DNA from: Diphasiastrum complanatum | Taxonomy: Eukaryota > Streptophyta > Lycopodiopsida > Lycopodiales > Lycopodiaceae | Assembly: GCA_029204225.1 (NCBI GenBank) | Contig: CM055102.1 | Coordinates: 30,723,632-30,787,631 of the forward strand | Length of the DNA: 64,000 nucleotides | Direction of reading: 5' to 3' | Shown here: one piece after another, positions 1 through 11,606 of the stretch | How the letters are laid out: every line of letters starts with the position of its first letter | Position numbering within the stretch: position 1 is the first letter of the stretch | Notes under the pieces: generated by a model | What the model was told of the DNA's origin: nothing | The model's input: only the letters and a program-made list of their open reading frames with translations | Database searches by the model: none | Program-made: the position numbers and the translations under genes

Positions 1-704
1 TTTGTGACCGTTTGGGCTCCTAGGGTCTATTTTTTAAACATTTTTTTAAGTGTTTCCATTGTTCAAAACTGGTTCTGTGTACTACCGAGATCCACAACAC
101 ACATTTCCAAAACTGCGTGCAGGCTCATGACTCTGAACACGACAAGAGCACTACAACTTTTTCAAAGGACCTGGTGCAAGGAATATAACGACGTATGATT
201 TCTGTCAGTTTTTTATTGTTTGACACTCATTTTTTTGAGATGACTTGGATTGGGACCTCTGTTGTTTTGTTGCATTGGAAAGCAAATCCTTCATGGTCAA
301 GTTTTCCCGATTACAGAGCAAAGATTTTAGATTTTGCTCTGTATTTTTTTTTTCTGGAGGTGGCTCTCTTCCCAAAATAAAGGCTTCTAATAATATGTCC
401 CACCATTTCAAGTCATTTTTTGTAGGAACATAGACTTGTACTTTAATATGGAATATTTTGAATATACGCAATAATGTGTGCAGCTATGCAGTGTGCTTCA
501 AATGAGGTTGGTCTTCAGAGTTCCAATTATCAAATTCAAATTCATTTGCATGTCTAGCCATTTTCTACAGCTTGTTAAGGTGGTTTAAATGTCAGTCCTA
601 GGTTGTACCATGTTTTTAGAGAACTGTTGCTAGTGCTTTGCTATACATCTCTGTACATAACCCAATATTGTGTATTGTTATGCTTTGATACTATGGCACA
701 TTGA
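1..704. other. No gene recognised
   Basis: AT-rich sequence with only short chance reading frames on both strands. I see no domain, splice-bounded exon, repeat or LTR end. It ends where homology to a copia element begins. Confidence 0.5.
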
Positions 705-2775
705 AGGTCAGGCCAAGCAGAGCTGCCAGGAGCACTTTATGTGCCCTCACTCAGAAAATATCTGCTATTTGTCTCCAAGATGGCAGATCTAGGCATTCGA
801 GTTTTGTTCAACAACAACACTTGCCGTACAATTGAGAAGACGACAAACAAGTTGCTGACGGTCGGATGCAGAGAAGGAAACTTCTACCAGGCCAAAATAG
901 TCAGCAACTCTGATAGCATATTAAATGCTTCAGAAAATGAAGATCATCTCTAGCATAGGAGAATGTATCTCTGAATATGCGGAGCTTATACGACATGAGC
1001 AGAAAGGACATTGTCATAGGTCTCAAGATTTCAAGGCCCGAAACTGAGTTCTGTGAAGCTTGTCAGAAAGACAAGCAACATCGAAATCGATTCACACATG
1101 AGGGAAGGAGAGCCAAGGAAGTTCTTGAGCTCGTCCACTCTGATGTCTGTGGACCGATGAAAATAGATTCGCTCTCAGGTTCGAGATACTTTCTGATGTT
1201 CATAGATGATTACAGCCGGATGACCACGATCTACTACTTGAAGAAGAAATTCGAAGTGTTTGATTCCTTCAAGAAGTTCGTGGCATTTGCAGAGCAACAC
1301 ACCTCAAAAAAGATGCAGCTCCTTAGATCTGAAAACGAAGGTCAATACAAAAGCACAAAATTCTCAAGATTCTGCAAAGAACAGGGGATCGAACACCAGT
1401 TCACTCCTGCATACACATAAGAATACAACAGTGTGGCAGAAAAAAAAAAGCAGAACGCTACTCGAAGAAGCCAGATGCATGATGGCACAGGCTCAATTGC
1501 CAGGTCAATTTTGGGCCGAGGCAATAGCTATAGTTGTACACCTGTAGAACAGATCTACAATGATAGCACTGGAGAACAAAACACCATACAAAATGTGGAC
1601 AGCAGAAGGCCTGATCTTTCATACGTACTATTGTTTGGATGTGCAGCATACAAGCACATTTTGAAGGAAAAGAGAAGCAAGCATGATGATAAATCTGAAC
1701 AAACAATCATGGTCGGCTACTCGAACGGAACACATGTGTACAGGCTCTATAGTCCAACCACAAAGAAAATTGTTTTGAATAGAGATGTGAAGTTCGATGA
1801 GTCCACATTCCCTGGACTGAAAGACGAAAGAGGCCATGAGATCTTCGCACTATTGCCCATTCAAGAGGGAGATCGAGGACAAACATCAAATTAGAATGCA
1901 GAGCCCCAGACCCCAGAGCAGCAGGAAGCAGAGGATCAACCCCACGAACAAAAAATGTTTGAGTAGCGACGAAACGAATTTCGAAGGTCAATGAGACAAA
2001 CAAGACTCGAGACCACTACTCTGTGGAGCGAAAACACACAGTATGAATACTGTAGCTTCACTGAAGATCCAACAACATACCAAGAAGCTATCCAGAGTCC
2101 AAAGGGAGAATTCCGGAAGCTGGCAATGTCAGAGGAGATCGAGTCGATGAGGCAAAACGAGGCATGGACATTAGAGCCACTGCTAGAAAACAGGAAAATA
2201 GTCAACTGCAAGTGGATGTACAAGAAGAAGATGAAAACTGATGGCACCATTGGCCACTACAAAGCAAGGCTTGTCTCGAAGGGCTACATGCAGAGATATG
2301 ATGTCGACTATTTCGACATTTATTCGCCTATGGTGAAGATGACAAGCATAAGCCTGCTCCTTGCATATGCCACACAGTACAATCTGGAAATTCACCAAAT
2401 TGACGTGAAAATAGCCTTTCTCCATGGAGATCTAGAGGAGGAAATCTTCATGAAGCAACCAGAAGGCTATGAAGACCCCAACAATCGACAATATGTCTGT
2501 TGGTTGCAGAGATGCATCTATGGTCTAAAACATGCATCACTAGTCTGGTATAAAAAGCTTGATGGTCTTCTGAAGTCTCTAGACTTCAATCCTACTCAAC
2601 CAGACTGCAATGTCTACATCAAAAGAGTAGGAAAGGATTTTGTGATACTGACCATTTTTGTGGATGATTCGCTGATGATAGGAAATTCCTTGATGCTGAT
2701 CAAAGATACGAAGAGTCAGATTTCTGAAAACTACGAAATCACAGATCTTGGAGAAGCAACAAAATTCCTAGGTAG
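705..2775 (+). mobile_element. Ty1/copia retrotransposon fragment, truncated at both ends
   Basis: The fragment begins inside the end of the protease/gag-pre-integrase region and ends inside the reverse transcriptase, just after a TKFLG motif. It has no LTR, primer site or polypurine tract at either end. It closely matches the complete copia element at 45.4-50.0 kb on the other strand: the gag-pre-integrase, integrase and late RT segments share long near-identical stretches, so both belong to one family. This copy retains the RT core that the other copy has deleted. Stops and frame changes near 1420, 1894 and 1960 make it non-functional. Confidence 0.9.
741..1894 (+). pseudogene. copia gag-pre-integrase and integrase, frameshifted
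   Basis: Three consecutive frames encode, in order, the gag-pre-integrase region (to about 953), the zinc-binding CEAC motif and integrase core (977-1420), and the integrase C-terminal region (1433-1894). In the core, LELVHSDVCGPM carries the first catalytic Asp and MFIDDYSR a typical second motif. The C-terminal region has the usual copia motif near GYSNGTHVYRLY and RDVKFDES. A stop at 1420 and frame changes on either side separate the pieces. An A-rich run near 1440 is a likely site of one frame slip. There is no convincing ATG start, as expected for an internal pol segment. Confidence 0.88.
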
Positions 2776-2962
2776 TCACCTTATCTCTAGACAACCTTAC
2801 AAGTTCTCTCAGAAAGAAGAGAGAGAGATTAAGGCCATCAAATTTCAGTATCATATATCTTCTTCAAGAAACAAGGTTCAGCGACTTAGAATTTTGGCAA
2901 CAAATGCAACAAAAGCTTATTTTTTTGATCGAAAATTAGTCGGGATAGGCCGTTTCAGATAG
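1991..2962 (+). pseudogene. copia reverse transcriptase, 3'-truncated
   Basis: The frame contains the RT palm and fingers: NCKWMYKKK, YKARLVSKGYMQ, the first catalytic Asp in IHQIDVKIAFLHGDLEEE, IYGLKHAS and the active-site box FVDDS in place of the usual YVDD. Family homology stops at about 2775, and the last 60 or so codons do not resemble copia RT or RNase H. The product would be an inactive fragment. It is the only copy of the RT core of this family in the window. Confidence 0.88.
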
Positions 2963-4675
2963 AGCCAATCTAATTTGAGATTGGAATGTTTTTAAAAACA
3001 AAATTTCTAAAACTCTGTATATGTGAGGCTGTTAATAAGACATTTTGTAATTGTGCTTGTATTACAAGACCTTATACTTGTATTGACTATTATTTCGACT
3101 CAGAAATGGAACTGCCATGATTTAGACATTTTCCCATTGCATTCAATCAGATTATGCATGCTGAGGTTTACTGTTTTAGATTGTCTGCAATTTTACAAAT
3201 AAATTTCAAAATTCATGTCTATACTTCATTATTGTTAGGTGCTATTTTAAATATAACATGCTTGCAAAAAAGCAACCACTCTTTGTTTTCACAACTGATA
3301 CACGTAATCCCAAAAAACCCATGTTATAGAATGTTGTCTATAGTAAGAGGTAGTCACATATAGAATGTTCTTTACGCAACTTCGAAGTTCTTGTATATAA
3401 CTTCCTTACAATTTCACACATATGTAATTCCTTCCACATTTGTTGGATGTTGTTTGTAGTAAACTGTTTGAAAATCCCATCCAATTCCAATTACCATCAA
3501 TTTGGTTTATCTACAAATTCATGTCAAAATAGTGTACCTGTCACATGGAATACTGACAATAGTAGTAAGGAATTTGACCATCGAAACTCACAATCAATTG
3601 CAAAGTTTTGTTGTTTTTGGAGTTCTCAATTGACTTGCTTACTTTTTTGCAGACTCCTGCTAGCCAAAGCTTTTAAAAATTGGCCTGCTGCACCACAAGT
3701 CATGCAGAAACTTTACTTAAATTACAAAAGTGAGTATTAACTTCTTTTGATTCTCACTTTCGCTAATGAACAAATCATTGTCAACATTTTCTGGAAACTT
3801 TCTGCGTAGTGTATTAATTGTTTCAACTTTCATTTACCAATCGTTACGTTCTTTCTGCCTACTCTATTAGTTCTCTCACCTTTCATTTCGCAATCATTAG
3901 GAACGATTTCTACATAAGAAAAACAATATTGGTTGCTTTTGAAAGATTGTCATGTGTACTGCTTGCGATGGCCATAACAAACAAGGTTACGGACTTTAGA
4001 CATACGAATCCGACTTATGTTATCTATGTTCCGACAATTTCCATCTTGTCAGATTCAACAAGCTCTGTCATACATTTCAAGTCAACGGTAGTACTATCAT
4101 TCTACATAATAGACTAAAACTCCACCACGTCTTCCTCAAAAAGAATTGAACTGTCATCCTTACTCTCTCTCTGTCTCTCTTTCAAAAACTCAATCTTGAA
4201 TTTGTCAACAAACTGACATAAACTATTTTCTAGTATTCCTGGTTGTATTTCTTCTTTTTTTGTATCAAACCAAGGTTACAAATTCTCAACTCGCGCTTCT
4301 CCTACAGCAGCTTTCGCTTCCAATTTTGGTTCAGCTTCAAAATTCATACTATTTATGTGTTTCTTTGCCTGTAAACTATGCATATGCACTAATAAAGCCA
4401 CAGTTTTTTCCTCTTCTATGAACTCAATGAGATCCTGATCATATGCTATGTGTAGCTACACTTACTGTTTTTTTTAAGACATATGGACTTACTGATTACC
4501 TTATTTTCCACATTTATGTATGTAACGTATTTACTTCTAGAGCTTCAAGATCTGTTTTGTCATCCAAAATTGCGCAGGTAACATTTCCAAAGAGGTGCTT
4601 AATGATATCACAAACTAGGTCATAGGCATCTTGTAAGGCTAACATTTGAAAATGGAAGACCACAACCGGCTCCTT
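2776..4675. other. No confirmed gene; one possible 77-bp exon
   Basis: AT-rich, with no clear domain. At 3653-3729 a segment lies between an acceptor-like TTTTTTGCAG and a donor-like GTGAGT and has one open frame. It could be an isolated exon of a decayed gene. A short CT-rich stretch is near 4160. The rest shows nothing I can name. Confidence 0.35.
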
Positions 4676-5741
4676 TTATGTTCCTGTTACACATTTTACT
4701 TGTATGAGTTCTGGTTCTTCAATTTTAAATACCATACCAAATTCTTTGTTGTGACCTCTCCAGAGTTCTTGGTATTTTGATTTCGATTCATCGGGAAAAG
4801 CAATCGAGTAATTGGTCTGAACCTTCATCTTCTGTTCCTTAATTTTTGGATAAACTTGTAGCCAGGCACATGAAAAAAATCTTGGAATTTTAAAACGAAA
4901 CTCTGGAAGCTCATAAAAATGATACTTGTACTTGTTGCTGCGCAAATTCCTCTTTAACAACCAATGCTGATCTGCATTGCAAACATAATGTTCATGAAAA
5001 TGTTAGTAGAAATTCTCATAGTATTCATAGCAATATATAATAAGCAAATCAACAAAAAGTTAAAATGAATAAATAACAAAAATTAGTGATTATGAATGAA
5101 TAAAAAATTTCAAGCAATATTCAATACCAAATAAGCTATAACTTACTTGAATGCACGGATTTGTCTTTTTCTATGACCTCCTCTAGATGATAGATCACAT
5201 ATATCCTTGTTTGCCAGTCTTTTTCTCTTGTTGCTTCGGACCTTTCTGTTATCTTTAACAAGAGACAAATATGAGATACACATGGATTGAAATGCATTTT
5301 TTATCTCATCATTACTAGTTGTATAATGATGCAAAGAAGATTTTAACCTTTGGATCTCCTTCTTGAGGATCTCATTTTCATCCAAATAAGTTTTCATCTT
5401 TGTAGATTTTTCTTCGCACTCCTTTGATATTTTCCTTGATTCCTCTTCCAAATAATGTATTCTTTGCATTGAATGTGCATTCCCATAGAGCATCAAATTC
5501 TCACAGTATCCCAAAAGGCCATTTTTACCATGACACATATAGATTATTAACTAACTCATCGAATGAAAATCTGGATGTTGCAATGAACATGGATCAATAG
5601 GATACAATCTACATGCTTTAGCTTTTCCTCCCTGTATTGGACCATATCAGAAGTTGACAATTTGGGTTGCTTTGAATTTCTTGTCCTGAGTGGAGCATAT
5701 TTAGGTGACAAATCCACATGAAGATGATAAAGCTTTGTCAT
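4676..5741 (-). pseudogene. Partial copy of the coiled-coil/transposase-like gene found at 8.7 kb
   Basis: Read on the minus strand, the start at 5741 (MTKLYHLHVDLSPKYAPL) and the part from 5538 (NGLLGYCE) match the N-terminus of the gene at 8686 on the plus strand. They share the order YHLH(V/I)DL, CNIQI, GLLGYCE, a Lys/Glu-rich coiled coil, NKRKR and a C-terminal AFK at a splice junction. Both copies have a GTAAG donor directly after AFK, here near 5143. A stop or frame change separates 5556 from 5538. The next exon starts after a GCAG acceptor near 4968 with SALV, as in the plus copy, then diverges or shifts frame. The minus frame at 4676-4960 is open, but I do not recognise it. This is a decayed, truncated paralogue. 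Confidence 0.7.
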
Positions 5742-6138
5742 CAGTACAATAGTATAGTAACAAACAACACAATGACAATAACAAAGCTGGAGATGGTGCT
5801 AACGACTCTGCTGGAGATAGAGATGGCGCTAAATACTTGTTTTTGACCCTGGAGATAGAGATGGCATAGGCTTTGTTTCAAAAATGTCCCTCCTAATTCA
5901 AATTTTTGAGTGTTCCCAACTATTGGGAGGGAATATTTTAGCATTTTGAAAATTATATTTTAACTATGGTTAAGCACCAGTGAAGTTTGATGTGACTAAA
6001 CTAAGGTGCATTCATTTACATGAAAGGTAGTGCGGGCAGATGCGTAAAGAAGATAGAAAATGATATTAACTATAGTTATTTCTCTCTCTCCTACATGGCA
6101 TTTCTTATAGGACCCTCTTTGGGCCCATAGTTTCTCTA

Positions 6139-6765
6139 ATGCTGAAGCAAATTCGCACAGATCATGGAGGTGAGTACATTTCCAATGAATTCAAAGCTTA
6201 CTGTACTGATCGAGGTATTATGCACACGAAGACTGCATCTTATAGACCTCAGCACAATGGAATAGCTGAACGAAGGAATTGTACACTGATGGAAGCTGCA
6301 AGGTGTATGATGGCTCATGTGAAAGCACCAAAACAGTTGTGGGCAGAAGCAGTGGCTACATCAAATTATCTTCAGAATCGTATGCTGAAATCTCGAATAT
6401 CGGATAAAACTCCTCATGAGATATGGTGGAAGTCGAAGCCAAATCTTGCACATGTTCGGACATTTGGATGTGCAATGTATATGCACATACCAGATAAGCT
6501 AAGAAAGAAACTTGATGAAAAGACAAAAAAAGGTTTTCTGGTAGGATTCAAGTTACGTTCATCATATTATTATGTTTATGTACCCAAAACTGGCAAGATA
6601 AAAGTTGTTCGAGATGTTAAATTTGATGAGATGAAATACATAGCATACAGTGATCTAGTTGGCTATGAAATTCTCAAAAATTATTATGAGCTGCCAATGA
6701 CAATAGAAGCAAAACAAGCAGAAGATGAAAGAGAGTTACCAGATCGAAAGGGAGGTCAAGATTGA
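6139..6765 (+). pseudogene. copia integrase (catalytic core second half and C-terminal region)
   Basis: The frame opens within the core at IRTDHGGEYIS, with the second catalytic Asp, and continues through YRPQHNGIAERRN, which holds the catalytic Glu (AER). MEAARCMM, LWAEAVAT, NRMLKSRI and KTPHEIW are standard copia integrase signatures. KPNLAHVRTFGC and RDVKFDE mark the C-terminal region. The first catalytic Asp and the zinc-binding domain are missing on the left. Confidence 0.9.
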
Positions 6766-6959
6766 GTACCTGACATACTCGAATCGCCAGCTCAAATTCA
6801 AGTAGAAAAGCTCGAATCAAAATCGAACTCGAAAACTGTAGAATCGAACTCGAAAGTACCTGTGAGAAGATCAGATAGATAACGAAAACCACCAGAAAGG
6901 TATGATCAGGATGTTTTTAGTACAACAATCAAATTTTGTGGATTCTCTGATGAATCTCA

Positions 6960-8035
6960 AATATTCGAGGAAGCTGTAGATGGACCAAAGAAAGATCGCT
7001 AGATTCAGGCAATGGACGATGAAATGTCATCCATGTATAAGAACAACGTATGGACACTTGCACCTATACCTGATGGTAGAAAACTAGTCAAGTGCAAGTG
7101 AATCTACAAGATTAAAACAGGTCCTGATGAAGAAAACATCAGATACAAGGCAAGGTTAGTTGCTAAAGGATTTTCATAGAAGTATGGGATCTACTACCCT
7201 GATTGTTTTTCACCGGTAGTCAAACATATATCAATTTGCTTGTTATTTGCGTATGAAGTAACTCATGATCAAAAAATCCATATTGTGGATGAGAAAGCTA
7301 TTTTTCTGCACGCAGAATTGGAAAAAGACTTATTCATGCAACCACTTGGTTTTATAAGCCAAGAATATCCAGAATACAAATGTCACATGAATAAAAGCAT
7401 TTATGGTCTCAAACAAGCAACGAGACAATGGTATAGAAAGAAGGACGAAGTACTACGTTCCATGGGCTTCAAACCTCTATTTGCTGAATCAAATGTCTAT
7501 ATCAAACATGTCCAAAATGAAATAGTCATTCTAGTTGTTTATGTTGATGACATGCTTATCATCTCAAGAAGAGATAAGTTAATTTTTTAGATGTCAAAAG
7601 AGACATTTCTGAAATATTTGAGATCGCTAACCTAGGAGAAGCTAAAATCTATCTAGGCTTGCAGATCGTGAGAGACTTTGAAGGTGGTAATTTGTATCTT
7701 CACCAACAAAAGTACACTCAAAAGATCATTGAAGACTTCAACATGCTCGAATGCAAAGGTGTGCATACTCCCATGATACCTGGCACAATACTGAGCAAGG
7801 TAAATTGTCCGCAGACTCTCGAGGAAGAGGAACAAATGGCCAAAACACCCTATCGTAGGTTGATTGGATCATTGTTATATGTTGCAGACAACACTTGACT
7901 TGATATAGCGTTTGCAGTGTACAGGCTGAGCCAATATAATCAGAACCCATGATCGTTACATTGGAAGTTGGCAAAGAGAGTACTACAATATCTCCAGGAA
8001 ATGAAAGACTATGGACTGTCATTAGAAGAGTTTTG
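6960..8035 (+). pseudogene. copia reverse transcriptase, broken by stops and frame changes
   Basis: After a degenerate linker the RT begins near EEAVDGP and runs through KLVKCK, YKARLVAKGFS, a catalytic-Asp block (HIVDEKAIFLHAEL), IYGLKQATRQWY and the active-site box YVDDMLI near 7540. A stop near 7590 and a frame change precede the LGLQIVRDFEGG thumb region at 7659-7898. The end of the connection region is near 8030, at LQYLQEMKDYG. At least three stops within the RT (near 7002, 7100 and 7180) rule out activity. RNase H is absent. Confidence 0.87.
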
Positions 8036-8685
8036 AGCACCAAAAGGGCTGTCTAAGAAATGCCACGTAAGAGAGAGAAAATTGTCAAATTTTAGAACTT
8101 TGATCGAGTTTTTGGTTTGCCCGCACAACTCCGATGACTTGACCTCACTAGTAACGTATGTAGTTAACTGGAAGTTGGGTAGCCGCAACGCGTGGGGTCC
8201 ATACTTCAAGATTCTATTTTCTACCATTAACTAACATAACCTCTCATGTAAATGCAAATCGTATTGCACATCAAAGTTTTCTTTCCATCTACTGAAAGCA
8301 TTCACATCAATGGAAAACAGTCTTATCGATCTGAAAATCATGGCAAGAAACTTTGAATATTTTGGATCACAATGAGCGCCAACGTGAATCTAAATTTTTG
8401 CAATTCTGAAAATACGAAGTGTGTTGGATCAAATGGAGCGGCAAGGTTATTTCAAATTTTTGCAATTCAAAAATTTGCAATTTCAACACACATCTATTGA
8501 AAAAATATTTTGCTTATTTTGCTCATAACTGCGAAGCATTGATTTTTGATGAATCAAAAAGAGCGCCAAGGTCATTTCAAACTTTTCCAATTAATTAATT
8601 TTTTTTTTAGTTAAGACGAGTTTTAATAGCTTACAAGATATATAACAAGTTGGTTTTCTACTAGATTAATCTATCGATTATTAAG
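8036..8685. repeat. Gene-free spacer with three imperfect direct repeats
   Basis: Immediately upstream of the 8686 start, segments near 8362-8412, 8424-8470 and 8549-8600 repeat a pattern of GGATCA, GAGCG(C/G)CAAGGT, then TTTTTGCAATT with variations. They may be 5' flanking repeats of the transposase-like gene, or part of an element's subterminal region. No coding sequence is seen. Confidence 0.45.
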
Positions 8686-11354
8686 ATGTCTAAATATCAT
8701 CTCCATATTGATCTTCCCACAGAATATGCTCCATTGTCGAGAAAAAATCTGAAAGGATCCACCTTACCAGCTCACCAAAGGACGGAAGACATGAAACATT
8801 GTATCCAATCGATCCAAGTTCAATGCAACATCCAAATTTTAGATCGGTCACACAACTCAATACTGTTTTTGTGTGAAGGACACAATGGTCTATTGGGTTA
8901 TTGTGAAAGATTGAAAAGTTATGGCATTAGTAATTCAATGAAAAAAATCCATTGTTTGGAAAATAAGTTGAATGGTTTGCTTACTGACTACCGAGAAAAA
9001 GAAACCATTTTTTTGCAAACAAAAGAAGAGAATGAAATCTTGAAGATAGATAATTCTTGTTTGCAAGATATTATATCAAACCTTAACCAAGAAACTGACA
9101 ATATGAAACTAATTGTACAAACATTGTGTACCTCATATTGTCAAATAAATGTAGAAGTAAACACATTACGGAAGAAAATACTGAACAATAAGCGAAAAAG
9201 AGTTATTTTAAAAAGTATTGACGAGCTTTCAACAAGTGGGGGTCAACGGAAAAAAAGAATATATGCTTTCAAGTAAGATTATGTTTTAAACTGTTAATGT
9301 GTTTTGTTTCATCTAGCACTCAATGGTTGTGAATTATTTTTTTTCTAATTTTATTTTTCTTTTGCAGATCAGCTTTAGTCACCAATGAAAATCTGAAAGA
9401 CAAGGACATGATTGGAAAGTCTTTGAGTGCAGTACTTACAGCCAAGTCAACAACGAGTCTACTTGGAAATCAACGATATTCTTGAATCAAGTCCAAGATT
9501 GCAAAGGCCCTTATGGGCAAAGACGGCAAGATCATTGACCAAAAATTGAAACAAGAAGCATGTGATTATTCTGCTATTAGCAGGGATGCATATGACACAA
9601 TGTTTATAATTATCAAAGAGGCATTTGGACAAGTACATATAAGAAAATTTCGTATTCTCCGGCCCTTTCAAATCAAATTAGAGAGGGATGTGTTAAACAG
9701 GGGTTTGCAAAATATCATTGGTATTCCTTACCATATAAATGAAATTTATAACTCAAAACATGGCACTTTGTCATATGATTCGACCAACAATATGTTTGTA
9801 GATCTTAATCATTTACTGAGATTTATTGTAAAGTTTTATGGAATCACAAATGAAAGTGTTGAAAAATTGATATTAGTTGTCAAGTTAGATGAATCAGAAG
9901 TAATAAAGGGACAAAAGCTGGAAAGGGTTAGTGTTACAATTATGAATGGAGCGTTAAGCAATATGATAAACTCAGAGAGTCTTGATTTGAGTGTGCAGTC
10001 CAAAAATAATATTTGGTGGTTGGCAGCTTTCCAGGTTTAAATCTATTCTATTGAGTACTAGCAACTAATTCATTTCAAGAATTAATGGTTTTGTGTTTTA
10101 AGCTAATATTGTTTTGTTATTATTGTTCTAAGTTCAATTCTCCTAAAATAGTTCATGATTTTGTGTTTCAAACAGGTTTTAAAAAAAGATCATGGCATCC
10201 TATTTTGGATTTTTAATAAAACAGAATATTCAGATATAATTAAGAATCATATGAGCGACACACCACTCAAAGTTCCTGGAATAGGTGATTTTAAGGTGGA
10301 ATGGCATTTGGCTGGAGGCCTGAAGTCATTGAAGTGCATGTTCAACGTCTCACATGGAGCAAATTCAAAACATCCATGCCTCTATTGCATGAAAACTACA
10401 CATGACATGTCGAGGAGCACGAGAGTTTCAAGGGATATTGAAGATCCGACTTGGAAACCAGTATTACTGATTCCGCTTAAAAATGTTCACATTTGTACAC
10501 TACATGGAGAGGTTAGAATCATCAAAAAATTGATATACCTTCATATTTGGTTTGCTTGGAATACTAAGCCAGAGTCATTAGCCAAAAAGGCAATAGCTCG
10601 ATTGGAAGAAGTTTTATCAAAAGCGAGACTTCATAAAGGACACGTTAAAATACAAAAGGACGAGAAGCTTTCAGGAAAAACGGAAAACATCCCATGCAAA
10701 CCAAGTATAGGAGGATCCAAAGCTCATCGTTTCTTATCAAATCATTCCAGAAAACCAACTAAAATCCAGTACTCAATTTGGATAGATGTACTCAATGCCA
10801 CAAAGGATTTTGAAGAAAAAGGAACAACGAAAATCAAAAAAGTTGAAGTCTGGACAAAGCTTGACAACATGGTCAAATTGCTCAGAAAAGATAAACTATC
10901 TGATACTGATGTCCTACTAATCGAGAAATCAACAATTGAGTTTGTGGATGCAGTTAAAAACGCCTGGGGTGAAGATCATACTACGCATTACATGGTAAAC
11001 CTCTTTTCAATGTAACTAACTCTTCGATTTATAATCTCATTGCACATATGCTAGATTTAAAATGATTAATATGACAATATTTGTATCTCTGATATTGCAG
11101 CACATTTTACGACATCATGCATCATTTTTTGCAAAAGCTTACGGCAGTCTAAGTATTTGGTCATCACAAGGAATGGAGAAATTGCATTGGCAGCATTTCA
11201 TCGAAATACAGAACAGGTGGAACATCTCAAAATTCAATGGTTCTACAGGCGTATTCAAATCCGATATAAAACTAGATCAACAAATTATCAGAAATTTAGA
11301 AAGGCGTGCAAATTTATAGACGAAAATAATATTGATGCAAGACTCAACCCATAG
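8686..11354 (+). pseudogene. Four-exon transposase-like gene with N-terminal coiled coil; one in-frame stop
   Basis: Exons inferred from GT/AG junctions are 8686-9272, 9368-10034, 10176-10994 and 11101-11354. Introns are about 95, 141 and 106 bp. The N-terminal ~200 residues are hydrophilic with a coiled coil (about residues 80-165) and a basic NNKRKR stretch. Exons 2-4 resemble a DDE-type transposase family seen in eukaryotic genomes. The matching features are KLDES with a candidate first Asp near 9890, a GDFKVEWHLAGGLKSL block, HPCLYCM with paired Cys, a CTLHGEVR block, and in exon 4 SLSIWSSQGMEK with a candidate Glu. The second expected acidic residue (GGD in relatives as I recall them) is a Gly here. 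TGA at 9483-9485 interrupts exon 2 in frame, and exon 4 needs a frame change near 11190. It is probably a dead transposase or domesticated relative; the family name is unresolved. Confidence 0.6.
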
Positions 11355-11606
11355 TAATTTTCATGATATCAGACGAAAAAAGTATATGTATTATATCGCA
11401 TCATGTGTAGTACAATGCAAGGAAAAATCATTGTTTCTCTTTGTCTTTAATGATTTGCTTTGTTGTGTGGTCATGAATTTTTTTTTTCCTATCATATGGA
11501 TCTAGAAAATCAATCAATCTTCTTTTGCTCAAGTCAATGTATCCAGAGAAAACAGCTAAGGAGGAAGACCTTTTTGGAACTTCCTCAGCTACATAGCCAA
11601 ATACTT

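Larger units (their letters stand above)
6130..8035 (+). mobile_element. Ty1/copia retrotransposon fragment (second family)
   Basis: Internal pol sequence from the integrase core to the RT/RNase H connection, with no LTRs. It lies between the two head-to-head copies of the transposase-like gene. Its sequence differs clearly from the 0.7-kb and 45-kb copia family. Many in-frame stops show that it is an old, dead copy. Confidence 0.88.

Noticed and set aside
4-471. Several short frames at the left edge
   Set aside because: They overlap on both strands, have no domain and lie in low-complexity T-rich sequence.
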